Below are positions 23,601 to 38,600 of a DNA stretch of 64,000 nucleotides, one piece after another (within the stretch, counting starts at the first letter, position 1; the number at the start of each line of letters is the position of its first letter). Source of the DNA: Owenia fusiformis (taxonomy: Eukaryota; Annelida; Polychaeta; Sabellida; Oweniidae). The notes under the pieces are model-generated. The model worked only from the letters and a program-made list of their open reading frames with translations, ran no database searches and was not told where the DNA came from. The translations under genes and the position numbers were made by a program. Location of the stretch: contig CAIIXF020000006.1 of the NCBI GenBank assembly GCA_903813345.2, positions 496,001 to 560,000 on the forward strand, read 5' to 3'.

Positions 23601-26600
23601 TCATTCTTTTGCACTTATATTTAAGTATAATCAAGCGCAATCATATGGATCATGATAAAACACAAACTATTTGCAGTTACTTGACGCACTTTCACTACAT
23701 GTATTTGCATTGGGTATGCATTTTTGAGATATGAAAATATAATAATTGTAACAATTATGGTTGATATTACAATGAGTCACAACTAATTGGTAACAACATA
23801 ATACGAAAATGTCCTTACCTTCAACTACGACCCTACAGCTACTCTCCTCTGTGCCCTTGGCATTCTCAGCTATACAAGTGTACTTGCCAGCATCACTCAG
23901 CTCACAAGCCATGATTTCAAGTGAGGCCACCCCAGTAGAATACTGTATAGTGTAACTAGAAGAGTTTCTAATTTCCTTATTATTGAAGTACCATGTTATG
24001 GTAGGTACTGGCTTAGCTTCGACGCAACATATAAGCTTCACGCCGATACCTTCTTGGATTATGCGCTCACGGAGACCGAAATTGAACCGTGGGGTGGTAT
24101 CTGGTGCAGGTTTGAAATCTTCAATTTCTGGTAAGATTCTCTTCCTGCAAAACAGCAGAAATATGCATTATGATTTAAGTATCCATTTACAGTAATATAT
24201 ACATGTGTATTGAATATTTCAAAATAGAAATAACCAGGCAGTAGTATTGTTTCCTTCGTTTCATTCAATATTCATTTTATTGAGCAACTGCACAATTATA
24301 TACTGCCCAATGTTATAATTCACAGTGATAAACAATAATATGATGCACAATAATATGATGCCCACAATGATGCACTGCACAATTATATACTGCACAATGA
24401 TGTTCACAATGAAGTACTCCACTACATTGTAATTCACAGTGACGTACTGCAGAATGATTTACTGCATAATAATGTTCACAATGAAGTACTCCACTACATT
24501 GTAATTTACAGTGACATACTGCACAATGATGTTCACAATGAAGTACTCCACTACATTGTAATTCACAGTGACATACTGCACAATGATATACGGTAGCATT
24601 ATTGCCCTGTAACACTTACCTTCTGACTAAGGGTTCTAAACTGCTTGCTCTGGAAACTGTCTTCTCTGGTGCAGCTGAAATGAGATTGAAGATTAAACTA
24701 AAGCATTTTATAGGATCAACAAGAATGAGTAATTTTACCTGTTCATGTTCATTATAATCTAGAGTACCAAGCTTATGAGAACTCAATATACAATTGATCT
24801 TTTGAATGACAAGTAACAATTTTCTGTTTTAGATATTTTATGGGCTGTTTATAATTTTATTGTGTCAAAACATCAATTTATTCTTGAACATTTTTATTAT
24901 AAAGGAGGGGGAGTGTAAAGATGTTAAAGTAAAACATCAAATCAACATAGAGGCCCTTGGTCTAATGACGTCTGTTACAAATTCCGCATGGTTTGTGAAT
25001 ATCATTTTAATACAACAGTATGTTGCTATTATTTCATTGGTGCATATTTGTGTTCCTTTGTTGTCCTTTGTGTTTTCTTAAATTTCCAAGATTAATTAAA
25101 CTTGATGTAAAATTATATTTGTGAAAATTCATGAAATGTAAAATTACATAGCTTACTTGCATATATACAAGGGTATATCTCGAGAAACACTTACGTTCCA
25201 CATTCAAGAAAGCGGCACACTCTCGTTTTCCATAAGAGTTCTCTGCCTTAACAATGTACTCTCCCTTATCCTCCATGTGGACACGACTTACACGAAGAGT
25301 GTACTCTGAACCACGGTATTTCTGCATGTATTTCACACTCTGGCTCAAGCCAATATCATTTCGCATCCTGAAAAAAGTTATTCACAGATATAGCAAGTTT
25401 AATGAAAATAGACTCTATATCTTATGAGTACAAACATGAACAGAAATGAATGGGATTTACTCTTTATTAATCCAATTATCATTAAACAACACTTTTCAAT
25501 TCAAGTTGACTTCTACATTGTATTTTCTTGATATGATTAAATACTCCTTATACCAGCAAAAAGCACTTTTGTCAATAAAATAGCCACATGCTGCCACATT
25601 TCAATAAAGTGGGGGAAATTAGCAACTTTTTTCCATAATATGAGTGAACAAGTATTTCAGGACACAGTAAAACCTGTCTGGTGGAACACCTCCATAAATG
25701 GAACAGTTGTTTTAGGTACCAAACGTGTTCCACTTACACAGGTTTTATTGTACTTACATATTTTATTGTTTATACATATTTTATGCACATTCATATTTTA
25801 TTTGTACATACATGTACATACATATTTTATTGTACATACCATGTGATTAGAGGTGCTGAAGCTGCAATGATCTTGCAGTTGAACTCTGCTATTTGACCCT
25901 CTTGTACCAGACAATTCTTGGGTTTACGGATGAATCGTGGGATACACTCACGACGATCTACAAAAAGTGGTCGAATGAAATTAAGCTAGATTCCAATGAT
26001 TGTTTTCAAAGCATCACTCATGTTCAACTTTACCGGAATAATGAAAATTATTCAAATTTAAAGTGTGTTCTTATTTAATTGGCTTCAATAGTGAAGTGAT
26101 GAATCTGATCCAGTCATATGCTTGTTCCATATATTACTACAATAGTAGACTAGAATAGACCATACCTTGTCATAATTAAACTAGCTGTACTTGATACAAC
26201 AAAAAATCAATATCATCAATTACGCAATTCTTAACAAAATCTTTACCGAAATATGAATCATGAATCTGGTTTTCCTTAGGTCTGTTGCGACGCAGAGAGC
26301 TGAAGTTGGCGATACGACCAATAGCTGGCATTGGTTTAGGCCAATCCTCCTGAAAGAAAACAATGATTGGGTAAATATATCATCACATATACCCTCTTAA
26401 GACTACATCATAACTCAATTAGTTTCAAATGTGTCACAATTCTCTCAAATGTTTACTCTTTTATTTAGATTGACAGCAGTTTTTGCTTCAACATATTTAA
26501 ATCAGGATATTTTAAGGGTTGTTAGTCATCTAATATCATAGAAATGTTTTGTAAATAGCGGCTAGCCAATACTAGTATGTGGACATCATTTTTTCTGTTA

Positions 26601-29600
26601 TTGTTTTTTTGTGTTTTTATCACTGCTAATTTAATAACTCATCATTTTGAAATGAAAATATAGATTTTGTATAATATAGGGTAACTCACATATTTCTCTT
26701 TGATCTTTTGTCTAATCCTATCATATCGACTTGATGGTATTCTTGTGTTCAGGTTGCTATGGTCACCTAGCAGCCAGGGGTGTTCTAGACACTCGTGGAC
26801 TGTGATACGACGCCTGAATGACAAACAAAACTACATTTTAGTAATTATACACCCCAAATCCAGTTCGTGAAAACTGAATAAGAGAATAAAACATTACAAT
26901 ATAATGTAACAGAGCATGAAAATAAATCATATTTTACAATAATGTTACAGAGCTTTTTATGTACTACAATTGTAAACTATGAAATAAGGAAATAAAATAG
27001 ATTATAAAAAAATTTATGTACTCACCCTGGTTGCCTAACAAGCAGTTTCTTAATGAAGTCTTTACCCTCTTCGGAGATATTTTTAAATGCATCAGGGTCA
27101 AACTCCCAGTCACAACGTTTCACATGCTGTAGGGTTTCAAGGTCATCTTCACCAGCAAATGGTGATAGTCCACTCAATCTGGAAACATGAAGACAACTTT
27201 ATATAACATGAAGAAACTAAACACAGACAGGTTTTTAGATGCGATGTGTATCAGAATGCATGAAGATGTTTGATGGATGTGCGATTGTTGCTCTTGTGGC
27301 ATTATTCCTTGCTCATTCAGGTCACACTGGGACATTTGCAGGACTGTATTCTGTTATTAGGTCAAAGAGTTCACCGTTCATGGGTTGTCAACTTGCCCAT
27401 TGACTGACTGACTGACATTACATGTATTTGTCATAACTGTAACTCTATTGGCCCAAATCATCTCAACCCATCTCATCATTATACATCTGAAAGCCCATGC
27501 ATCATGTAATAAGGTGTTAACTCATTCAAAAGAATTCTGAGAGTAACTTTTTGTCCAACTGGCTTAATCAACATTTGATATTTTAGATTTGACCATGTAT
27601 TGTCACTCAGATTGCAAAGTTAAATATCACATAAAGCTGAATAGATTGATGTCATTAATTGATGTCGTAACCCATATCCATGTTAAGTAAATTGTAAAAA
27701 TCTTTCTAAAAAGTTGAATTCCAAATATAGAATAGCATCTGAGCTATTATTTGGCAATTTAACAAAGTGGGATATTCAAGCAAATTGGCAATATGCCTCT
27801 ATCTTGTTATATTTATTTAGAAAATGAGGCTTGGCTTAAAAATATATCAGTGAGATATCTTTAGTAAGTTCCTAGTAAACAACTATTAATAGAAGTGGTG
27901 TTTATAATTATATGCCAGGAAGATATAAACAGCTGTTAGCCAATTTAACAACCACCTGAATATGAACATAGGGAAAAGTTCAAAGTAAGAGGGTTGTTAT
28001 GCTGACTTTCCAAGCTGATTTCATAAATATGAAAACAATACAGTAAGAATAGACAGCATGCAAGGAACTTAAGGCTCAGTAAGTCAGTATACAATAGAAT
28101 GTCCTTTTGCGCTCTTTGAGAATTTTGACAAGCTCTCAACATTTCTTGGTCAGAATAGACTGGGAATACCATTCTAACAGTATACGCATATTTGTTTCAG
28201 GAAATGGTAACAAAAAACAAGGGTAAAAGGTAAGAACTGGGCAATCATTTGAAAAGAAAATTTGGAGAACACAGTGATCAATATAAAATTTGCATTCAAA
28301 CTCATTCCTAAATACATGTACTTCTTTCAAATCATTAAAAATGTTTCTTTAATTGGTCATGTTTATTTTTTCAATCTTGCATGATACAAAGTCTCACAAT
28401 GTGCCCAAGTCCAACATAAAACAGCATATAGATGTCACTTACAGTACATATGATAGCACACCAACAGCCCACATGTCAGTGTAGAAACCCACAGGTTCTC
28501 GATCAACAATTTCTGGAGCAGCAAACTCTGCAGTTGCCGTGGTTACCTTGACAATCTCATCAGGGTTGAGTTTAGCAGCCAATCCAAAGTCTATTAGCTT
28601 CACATTAGTGCTCTTGTTGGTGTCGCACATAACATTTTCAGGCTGAAATTGAACACAATCAACATGGTAATATAACTGCATTTCAAAACTGATCTACTCA
28701 GGAAATAGGCCTATAATATCTGGAACTACCTGTCATTCTTATATGCAGGGGATAGTCTCTTTATGCTGCAGCCATGAAGTTAATTAATATATACAGATGA
28801 ATACTACATAATATAACACACAAAAATATGCACAAAAAATATTGGTTATATTAACTGTATTATAATGCATTATTTTCAAAATCTATACTATGGGCTTTCA
28901 ACCCATGAAGATGTCTCTTTGATGTATCATGCATGCTTACCAATGTAACACATTCACTCAATCTATTATCCCCTAACTTGATCTTTGCTATCATACCTTT
29001 ATATCTAAGTGTATAATGTTATTCTCATGCATATGTTTCAGGCCATCACAGACTTGTCTGATGTAGTGGATCACCTCTGCCTCAGACATCTTATAGTCTG
29101 GAGCTGCCACACGGTCAAATAGTTCACCACCAGATAAACTAAAATGAAAATATATAAAGGTTTATACATGATGCTATACAAGGCATTAACATTACAAAAA
29201 GTCACCAACTCTAAAGTTATTGCAAATGGTGACAAAAGTGTAATGATTTGTTACAGGTGTTGAATACTGGCCAAGAGCACCAAACTCTAAACTTTTGTAA
29301 CACAAACATTTGCGCCACCACTTATTGGGATAACATATAAAAAATATATCAAATTCAGATTTTTCTCAAACATGATTTTTTCTCTGATCTCATTATGTAA
29401 ATAGCTCAAAAGTCATAATAACCTCAAATGTTATCCAACTCTCTCCCATGATAACAGGTGATTTCAAAAAGATCAGTAATGCCAAGTAACTACATGTACA
29501 GTATGTCAGTACAGTAGACTAACATAAGTTTCTGTTATAAAATATCATTGCTTTAGATATGAGAAAAAGTATGTGCTATATTATGTAAGTGCCAGCCCAG

Positions 29601-32600
29601 AGGATGGAGTCAACTGCAGTAAAACCTGTATATCCAAACACCTCTCTAGTCTGAACTCCTCTAAACATCAACTCTTTAGTCCAATTTTTTCATTTTCCAG
29701 ATTTTCAAATAAATACTACTTGAAATGTGGACAATAACCAATACAATCACTTTTAGCTGGTCTTAATGGCCATCTTACATTTGATCTAGGCCAACTGGTG
29801 ATTTTTATTTATATTAACATTTTGTGAAAATAACACATAAAAACTCTTAGAATTCAATTTCGACTTATAGGTTCTGAAATAATTATGCAAAGCAACAATT
29901 GGCTAAGCCAACGGATGAATGGCCCATCGAATAAAACTATATTTTATCTTGTACTTACAATTCCAATATGAGTACCATCTCATATTTGTCGTCGAAAGCA
30001 TCGTGTAGGTTGAGCAGTTTAGGATGATGAAGTTGGTTCATTATGTTGATCTCATTGCGGACCGTATTTTTATCCAATGGATATGGCGTATTGATGAACT
30101 TGGCTACAAATGTATTTCCTGTACTCTTTTCTACACACCGATGTACTGCACCAAATGCTCCCCTGTAAATCAATAATTTTACATTTTGAGATTTTTGCAT
30201 ATAATCCTAGTAGAACCAGCACCTCCAGGTAAGGCATATTGCAGAATATGTGTTATTTCTTAAGCTATAAACAAGTTTATGTATCTACATGTAGGCAGTT
30301 TGCATCTGTACAACACCATACACTGTAATTTTTCACAAATAACATCCAGGTTTTAGGTGAGTTTGATGGCAGGCCCATAGCAAGAGAAATTTTCAAACTC
30401 ATGTAGATTTTCACCATTCTGAGCACTTGTCAAGTGATTCTGGCCATTTTTGGGCCTAAGTCATCAAAAGAAAATCCCCACTGGAACGTTTAAAAAGTGA
30501 ACCCCCTTGACAAATCCTGGCTACGGGCCTGGATGCAATGACCTACTTTCTAGAAATATACTCACGTTCCTAGTTCTTCATAAATATCATAGTAATCATA
30601 AACACTGCCTTGTTTGATTGTAACTGGCTGTGGTTTATATTTCTTCCAAAGGTCATAATCTAAAAAACAATATATTATAAACTTAAGTAGGCTTTTCAGG
30701 AAGTTTAGTGAGAACATTATTTGTTATGAATATATTATAGACCATGTTATATTATAACCAGCATACAGCATTTAGCATTTGCACATTTTGATTCATTGTT
30801 CAGAATTTATGAATAACAATTCCATTTTATTGTTTACATCAGCAAAATTATGGAGATTTAATTTGTTCAGAAAATAATTGAGTAATTTTTCAGAGTAGAA
30901 ACAAGAGTAGAATATGGATAATACTTATTCAGAACTGAAGAAAAGTATTTTACTTACATAATTTATCATAATTGTCAATTTTGGGGCCATCATATTTCCC
31001 TCTGATTCTCCTACCATCAGCATCTGAAAGGTAAATGTTAAATGTATAAAATGTAAAAATAATGTACAAACAAGACAAAACGAGATAACAGTACATGTAT
31101 CAGGTATTTCAGGGGATGGTCTCTCTGTCTATATTGTCATGAAAAGTCTGATACTTCCCCCACAGTTATCAAATAAAAATCCTTTAAATGTCACATCCAT
31201 TTATAAAATATATATAATGACAATCCTGTTTGAATCAGATACTGTACAATATGGCATGTGGGCATAGCAATGCCAAGATCCCAAGAAAGAATATGATATT
31301 TTTCCTAAGCAGCTAGATAACATACCATATTCTGCTCCCTTTCGTTTCTTCACACCAGATTCTTCTGTTTTAATCACCCCAGTGGCTTCACATGGGTCAG
31401 ACCTTCCATAGAAATTTTCAGCCAATATTCTGAACTCATATTCTGTATTTGGTGTAAGGCCCTCTATATTGAGGTGTGTGAATCGTGTGCTACATTGCCT
31501 GGACCATGTCTCTTTGGGTGGTTCACGTTTTTCAACGATGTACTCTGTAATGAAACTGCCGCCATCATTGAGAGGATGTTTCCATGTGAGGAATACGGAG
31601 TCATCTCTGATTGTTTCAGCTACTAAGAACCTTGGTGGATCTGGACGATCTGGAGAAAAAATATTGAATTTTAGTAGAATCCCAATATTACCTCATTAGT
31701 ACAGTAAAACCTGTCTTAGTAAAAACCTCTCTCTCTAGTGAACACCTGTGTTTAGTGAGCAGCACTTCAAGACATTGACACCTGTATAAAATCCCCTCTC
31801 TGTAGTGAACACCTACCAATGGTGAACACTTTTTGTGGCTCAATAGGTGTTCACTCTATACAGGTTTTACAGTACCTATATTTCAAGCAATAGAATTAAG
31901 TATGTAAAAGAAACCAGTTTTAGTCTGAATCATCCTATATGTCCATCTTCACCCACTCTTAAATACATCTTATACAAAATGTACTTAATGATTCCTTTGT
32001 AAGCAAGCCTTCACTTACCATTAATTTGTATCTTAATGATAGCATGGTCCTCTCCAAGATCATTCTCCAGCTGCAGTCTGTATGGACCTTCATCAGCCTT
32101 CTCACTCTTCCTAATAGTCAAGAAGGCATGTCTGTCTGTCACTTCAATCTATAAGCAAATATTTAATTATTCCAAAACTCCAGTCTGTCACTCTGTAGGA
32201 CTTAAGGGACTAAAAGGGCAAGGACCTTTAAAAAGTCCATTCTTGCGTACAATATGTTATTCTAACTGACTGCACTGCACTGTACATCACTGTATTGTTT
32301 TATTTGGTTCAACCCTTACAAAGTGAATTAATTGAACATGCCAAAAACATAACTAAAAAAAATCTAAGAAAAAGGTAACATTGAATAAGTAATAAATAAA
32401 ACAAGAAAAAATTAAACATTGATGTCAGACGTTAAACATCTCAAACATTATGTATATTGTACCTTGTATTTGCCACCACTGAGGTCCTCCCCATCTCTGA
32501 TCCACTTCACTGTAGGCTTAGGGTTGCCTGTGAATGGTATCTTCAGTACAACCTCCTCACCCTTCTCATATGTGGCTACATCCTGGAACCTTGGAGGTAC

Positions 32601-35600
32601 CTTGATCTTGGGTGGCGCTGCAATGATTGTATATTTATTTGGAATAATTGGAAATGAACCATAAATTAATGTTCTGTCTTTTACTCAATTGCATCCTCCT
32701 AAGCAGGTGTCCAGAATCCATACCTCCTTCTTCCCCCTGCTATAAGCAGTTAGCATTTCCCCGATTAAGAACTCGCAATTTGATTGGCTGTAGCAACACT
32801 GCGACAGAAATCATGTATACGTCATCGGCGCATAATAAGATCACGTGATTCAGTTTAATCGGGCGCGTCCAACTTGGTTATAGCAGGGGGTAAAAAGAAA
32901 GAAGATATTCTGGATTTTGAAGCCCTGTGATCGGAGGATGACCCAATTGTTGCTTGAAGGAATAAGTAATTTAAAATTATTTCAAATTGTAAAGTGTGTT
33001 GAAGAATGAAGTTGAGGAAAATGTTATGAAAAATTAATGCGTTGATCTGACAAATGTGGGTCAACAATTAAACAATATATTTTAACACTTGTGTTTTGAT
33101 TCTCAAGAGTATAGCCAAAAACCCACACTATATTTTATTATAGTAAAATAGCTTCACACTCTTATTTAGAAGTCATTGCTTTGAAGTTACAATGGTTAAT
33201 AAAATACACCCCTGAGGATAAATAACAAATCCAGGCTTAACTGAGACTAAAAGGGTATCTACAGATTAGGTGACTGGTCAATACTTTTGTTGGCACCTCC
33301 TACTCCCTTTAGGGGTCATGACCACTAAAACCTGTATTAATTCACATTGATTCGGATAGAAATTCTTACATTTGATGATAAGATCAGCTCTACTGCTGCG
33401 ACTTCCTGCACGATTGGTTGCCTTACACACATACTCATCTGCATCTTCCCCGAACACGTCTTTCACGACGAGCATGTAAGTGTTACCAGAGTGACTAATA
33501 TCAAATTTGGGGTCATCCTCAAATAATTCCCTGGTTCCTTTAAACCTAGAAACAAGGTACAATTTATGATTAAATCAGAGATTTTGTGTGAATTATTTTA
33601 TAATTGAATTATGGAATTTAACCTATCCAGAGAAGATGTTTTTATTAATTTATTCTATCATTCTTACAATTTGAATCAAACTCATGTCACAGAAAGTAAT
33701 AATAATTAGATAATATAATAGAGAACACGATTTTTTGCTAATTGTTTGGTCTCAGCAAGTCCTCTCACCATGTGATTGTAGGTGGTGGCTGTCCATCAAC
33801 TTCCACCTCAAACTTAGCAATCCTGCCCTCAGAGGCCATACATGTCTCCATACCATTGCGGAATTCAGGCAGTGTTGCGGCTGGAATAAGGACACCTCAA
33901 TGCATCAGATTCAGGATATAAAGGAATTTGGTTTATTTCATATTTAATATCCCTACCTGTGTACTGATTAAAATAACAATACGAGGGTCGTTCAATAAGT
34001 TCAAGTAGAGTAATGCCTACTTAATTTAATACACTTCTTTAATACACTTCACATACTGATATTGTAATCCCTTTTGTCTGAAATTCAACCCACTCCGCCC
34101 ACCTGAGGCTCTAAGTGCTCACTCACCGTTGGGGTCCTTGACCTTGACAGTCCTTGAAGCCATAGAAGGTTTACTAACTCCAGCCTCATTGACAGCGAAC
34201 ACTCTGAACTCATACTCGCGATCTTCAATCAAATTCGAGACATTGAAAATTGGAGCTGGATGAGGATTCATATTAACACGGTTCCAGTTTTCTGCTCCCG
34301 CGTCACGTTTTTCGATGAAGTATCCCTTGATTCTGCCGCCACCATCAGATTTTGGTTTCTCCCATTCGAGACTGACAAAGTTGCCACCAACTCCAGTTAC
34401 AGTAGGATCACCAGGCTGACCAGGGGCATCTGAAATAGCAATTGGAAAATAATACAGAGAGAATACAACCATACTACAATTATACATACATGTACTGTAA
34501 AAACTACATCTAAAATACAAAATCTATATGAAGAATTCATAAGACAATATTCAACTTACCGAATGGCAATTTTGCAATGATGGAGTTTGGAGCATCAAGC
34601 CAGGTTCCCTCTCCATTCTCATTGACAGCAGCCACTCTGAAGAGATATTCCTTGTCTTCATACAGTCCTTGGACATCACAGTTTGTATCCTAAAGAGAAT
34701 TAGTTAATTTTGTAAATAAATATTCAATTCTATTGAATACACTTTATATAAAATACAATTCAGGGAATGGGATTAACACCATTTGGATATTGTCCCTAAA
34801 CAGAAAATGAATTCCTTCATAATACTCACCTTACAGAAAGATGATACAGTGGTCCAGTATGGCTTGCCAACCTCCTGTCTCTCTACAATGTAATGTAAGA
34901 TCTTGCTGCCTCCGTCATCCTTGGGTGGTTTCCATGCCAACGAGCATGTGGATTTAGTGATGTCAGAGACATCTAGTGGTCCAGTTGGAGGGCCAGGCTT
35001 GGCTTAAATATAAATATATATATATGTCAGTCTAATTTGTAAAAATGTAAAGATAGTTTTTAATATAAACATACATTTAACAGATTTATTCAAAGTTTAA
35101 TCATGGCATTTTACATGAGATGGCTGAAATAGCAAATAGTGAGTCTAGATGAATGATGAATGTACCTTTAACACTGAGTTGGAAGGGAGCTGTGCCAGTG
35201 CCACTGTCATTACTGATCTCCAACTTGTAGGGTCCTCCATCTTCCCTATCAGCATCTGTACCATAATATAAAACAGCCATACAGTAAAGTCTGTAAATTC
35301 TGAATGTCACTGGGACTTGCCAAAAGTGTTTGGCAGATGTGTGACATGTATTCACATATTAAGGTATTTTAACATGGAAGCCTAAGGCAGATTAACAAAA
35401 TGGGACAAACAAGTGTTCACACTGAGAGGTGTTCAGACTAGAGAGGTGTTTAGATAACAGGTTTTGCTGTATACGAGATATTAGATTTCTAACAGTGCAA
35501 TGAATTATTGATCTGTTAATTCAGAAATGAAATAATAATCTTGAAGAAAATCAATTCAATTTTGCAAAGAAACATAATCCCAATGCTTCATTTAGTTTTA

Positions 35601-38600
35601 GATCCCTACAAAGTCTTACCTTTGAGCTGCACTAATACATAATCATCAAATGGTGTGATTTTAATTCTGTCATTTTCTGGTACATCTCTGTTTCCTTTCT
35701 TAAGTTTAACACTGAATGGTCCTTTTCCAGAGAATGGCACCTTCAGTTTGAACTGGTCACCTTCATTCACCTTTTGAGCACCTAGCTCTTTACCGATCTT
35801 AGGTGGAGCTGGAATATACAAAACACACAGTAATAAATATGACACTTAGAAGTGCAAAATGCCCACCATGGATTTTACCCAGCATGCCCAGGTTTTAGTT
35901 TTCAATGTATACGATCATGTTCAGTTATGAAGGTTTGTAATTGAGAAAGCGATCGCAATATCAATCACAAAAAAACATTCTTTTCAAATATGTAAAGTAA
36001 CCCTCACCTTGGACCTGTAATTTACATGAGGCAGAATCTTTGCCCAGTTTGTTTGCAAGTTCACATGTAATCTCGCCAGCATCAGACTCTTCTAGATCAC
36101 GTATGGTAAGGACAGACTTATCATCTTCATCATCATTAATCTTAAATCTTCCACCATGGTAGATGAGCATGCCATTCTGATACCATTTAACATCTGGCTT
36201 TGGCTTGCCAACAAATGAACATTCAAACTTGACATCGCCTTTTGTAGGCCCAGTTGCATTGTGGGGTTTTCCAATAATTTCTGGTTTGGAACCGGCTAAA
36301 AGTCCAAAATAAGAACATAATTTAGTATATGTAACAATTTAAATGATTCTCAATGATGTTTTAAAAACATTTTAATGTAAAAAATCATAATATTAAATAA
36401 CTAACATCAATAATACTAATTCAGAATTGATCACTAATTAGATTACTGTGGAGGTACATGAAAGTTAACTCATTCAGATTTCTTTAACTCCATCATCTAT
36501 TTTCTTTTCATAAACTGATTTTATAATTGTTTTAATACACAGGTCAATTATCAACTCACCTAGTTTTTCCTTGACTTTAGTGAGAGGTGTTGGTTCACTA
36601 GGAGTGCCAAGGCCAGCCTTGTTGATTGGAACAACACGGAACTCATACTCCGAACCCTCAGGAAGATTTGTAAGTGTTGTGCTTGTATCGTGGACAGGGA
36701 AATCAGAAGCCTTTACCCAGTTTGTGTCACCTTTAGGACGTTTCTGAACCTCATATCCTGTTACCTTGCTACCCCCGTCCTTGAGGGGTGGAGTCCATTC
36801 TAAGCCGACGTAGGTTTTGCCAACATCTTTAACAACAGGAGTGCCTGGTGCACCTGCCCCAGCTATAAGGCAAAAACGTTGATCAAATATATTACTATGT
36901 GCATCAGATATAAATAGGAAGTACATGTAGAAGTATGAACAGTTCATGGATGATTATGACATATCCATTTCAAACACAATCATATGTTTTCAAAACTTTG
37001 ACATGGTGTTTAAAAATGACATGATCAGTTTTAAATAGTCTCCTTTAAGTATGTATGGGCATGAAGATAATACTTGTTTTTCTCCAAGTAATTGTTGTTT
37101 ATCATTGTTTTAAAAACATGATTGATTAAATTATTTGCTCACTGTATTTAGGTTTGGCCTCAACAGGTCCAGTTGCCATACTGGGTTCACTCAATCCAGC
37201 ACCATTCTTTGCACGGACTCTGAAGTCATACTTCTTGCCCTTGTCAAGTCCATCAACTGTATATCGGGTATCTCGCACGATGAAATCATTAGCAGGTTTC
37301 CAGCGGCTTGAGCCCTCTGGCTTGAACTCAACTTGATAGCCTTGGATCTTATCACCACCGTCATTCTTGGGTTTACGCCATCTGAGTTTGATGTTGTCTG
37401 CATCGACATCTTCAACCTCAAGGTCTGATGGGGCATCTGGTACACCTAGAAGATATACATACATTTTTTAGTTCAACTGTGTCAATAAGCAAGCAGACCT
37501 AGAGAAGGCTTTATGCTTATATGTTACATATACACAGATATTAAATTCAATGCATTGAGGGAAGACTATATTTTGCAAGAAATATTTTTTCTTTCAGACA
37601 AGTTCACACTCATCTTGCGTAAATCACATGAAGAAATGTTATTGATTGTATGGTGGTACTACAAATGGAAAATGTGAAACATTGGGACTATGCTAGCATT
37701 TGGGCATCAAGAAATACTTTTGTGAATATGAAGCATATGAGACACAAAGGACCAGTGCATGGAGCTTTTTCCATATATTAAGTACTAAGGGTAGGCCAAT
37801 AAAATGATTTAATTCACTTACCAAACTGGTTCTGGGCTGTTATTGGCTTCTCAGTCTCAAGTGGTTCGCTCGTACCATACTGATTGGTCGCAGCTACACG
37901 GAACTTGTACTGATGTCCCTCATCAAGACCATAAACCTCATAGTCTGTTCCACGCACAAACTTACTACATGGGGACCATTTGCCGGTGTTTGTGTCCATC
38001 TTCTCAACAACGTAGTTCTCCACAGGAGAGCCTCCGTTATCTAGAGGTGGTTTCCAGGATAGTTTGCAAGAATCTGGGGTGATGTTAGAGACCTCTAGTG
38101 GACCTTCTGGGTTCCCTGGTTTATCTGAAATGTAAACAGAAATGTGAAATGTGTGGACAGAAAATAAATAAAATATTGAAACAAGAAAAAATATGTAAAA
38201 GGTTCTGTATGTCTATTTAATTTTTACTATTACACATAATAAAAAGCGACAAGTACCTCAAAATAAATAAACTCAATTTTCAAAAGTCAGATTTATAATC
38301 TAGAAATTCATAGAAATACAGTGTACACACTATTTTTATACTCACCCATGACATGAACCTTGAGAGTAAGATTATCTGATCCCAAGTCATTCTTCATTGT
38401 AAGTGTGTAAGCACCAGCATCCTCCCTCACAGCCTTCTTTACATTGAGGTTGATCTTGTCTGGTGTCACCTCAGACTGCACTCTGTCATCATCAGGAACA
38501 GGCTTTGAACCCTGAATCAACAAAAGTGGTACAGTTAAACCTGAGTAGAAGAAACACACTCAATACTGGCTGAAACTGTTCCTTGTAGACAGGTGCTCCT

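Noticed and set aside
24313-24615. Cys/His-rich 100-codon frame that looks like a metal-binding peptide
   Set aside because: Generated by the CACAATGATGTTCACAATG tandem repeat; no splice or start context.
33979-34010. Mariner insertion
   Set aside because: Only one end-like sequence, no partner repeat or transposase remnant; kept as a low-confidence note.
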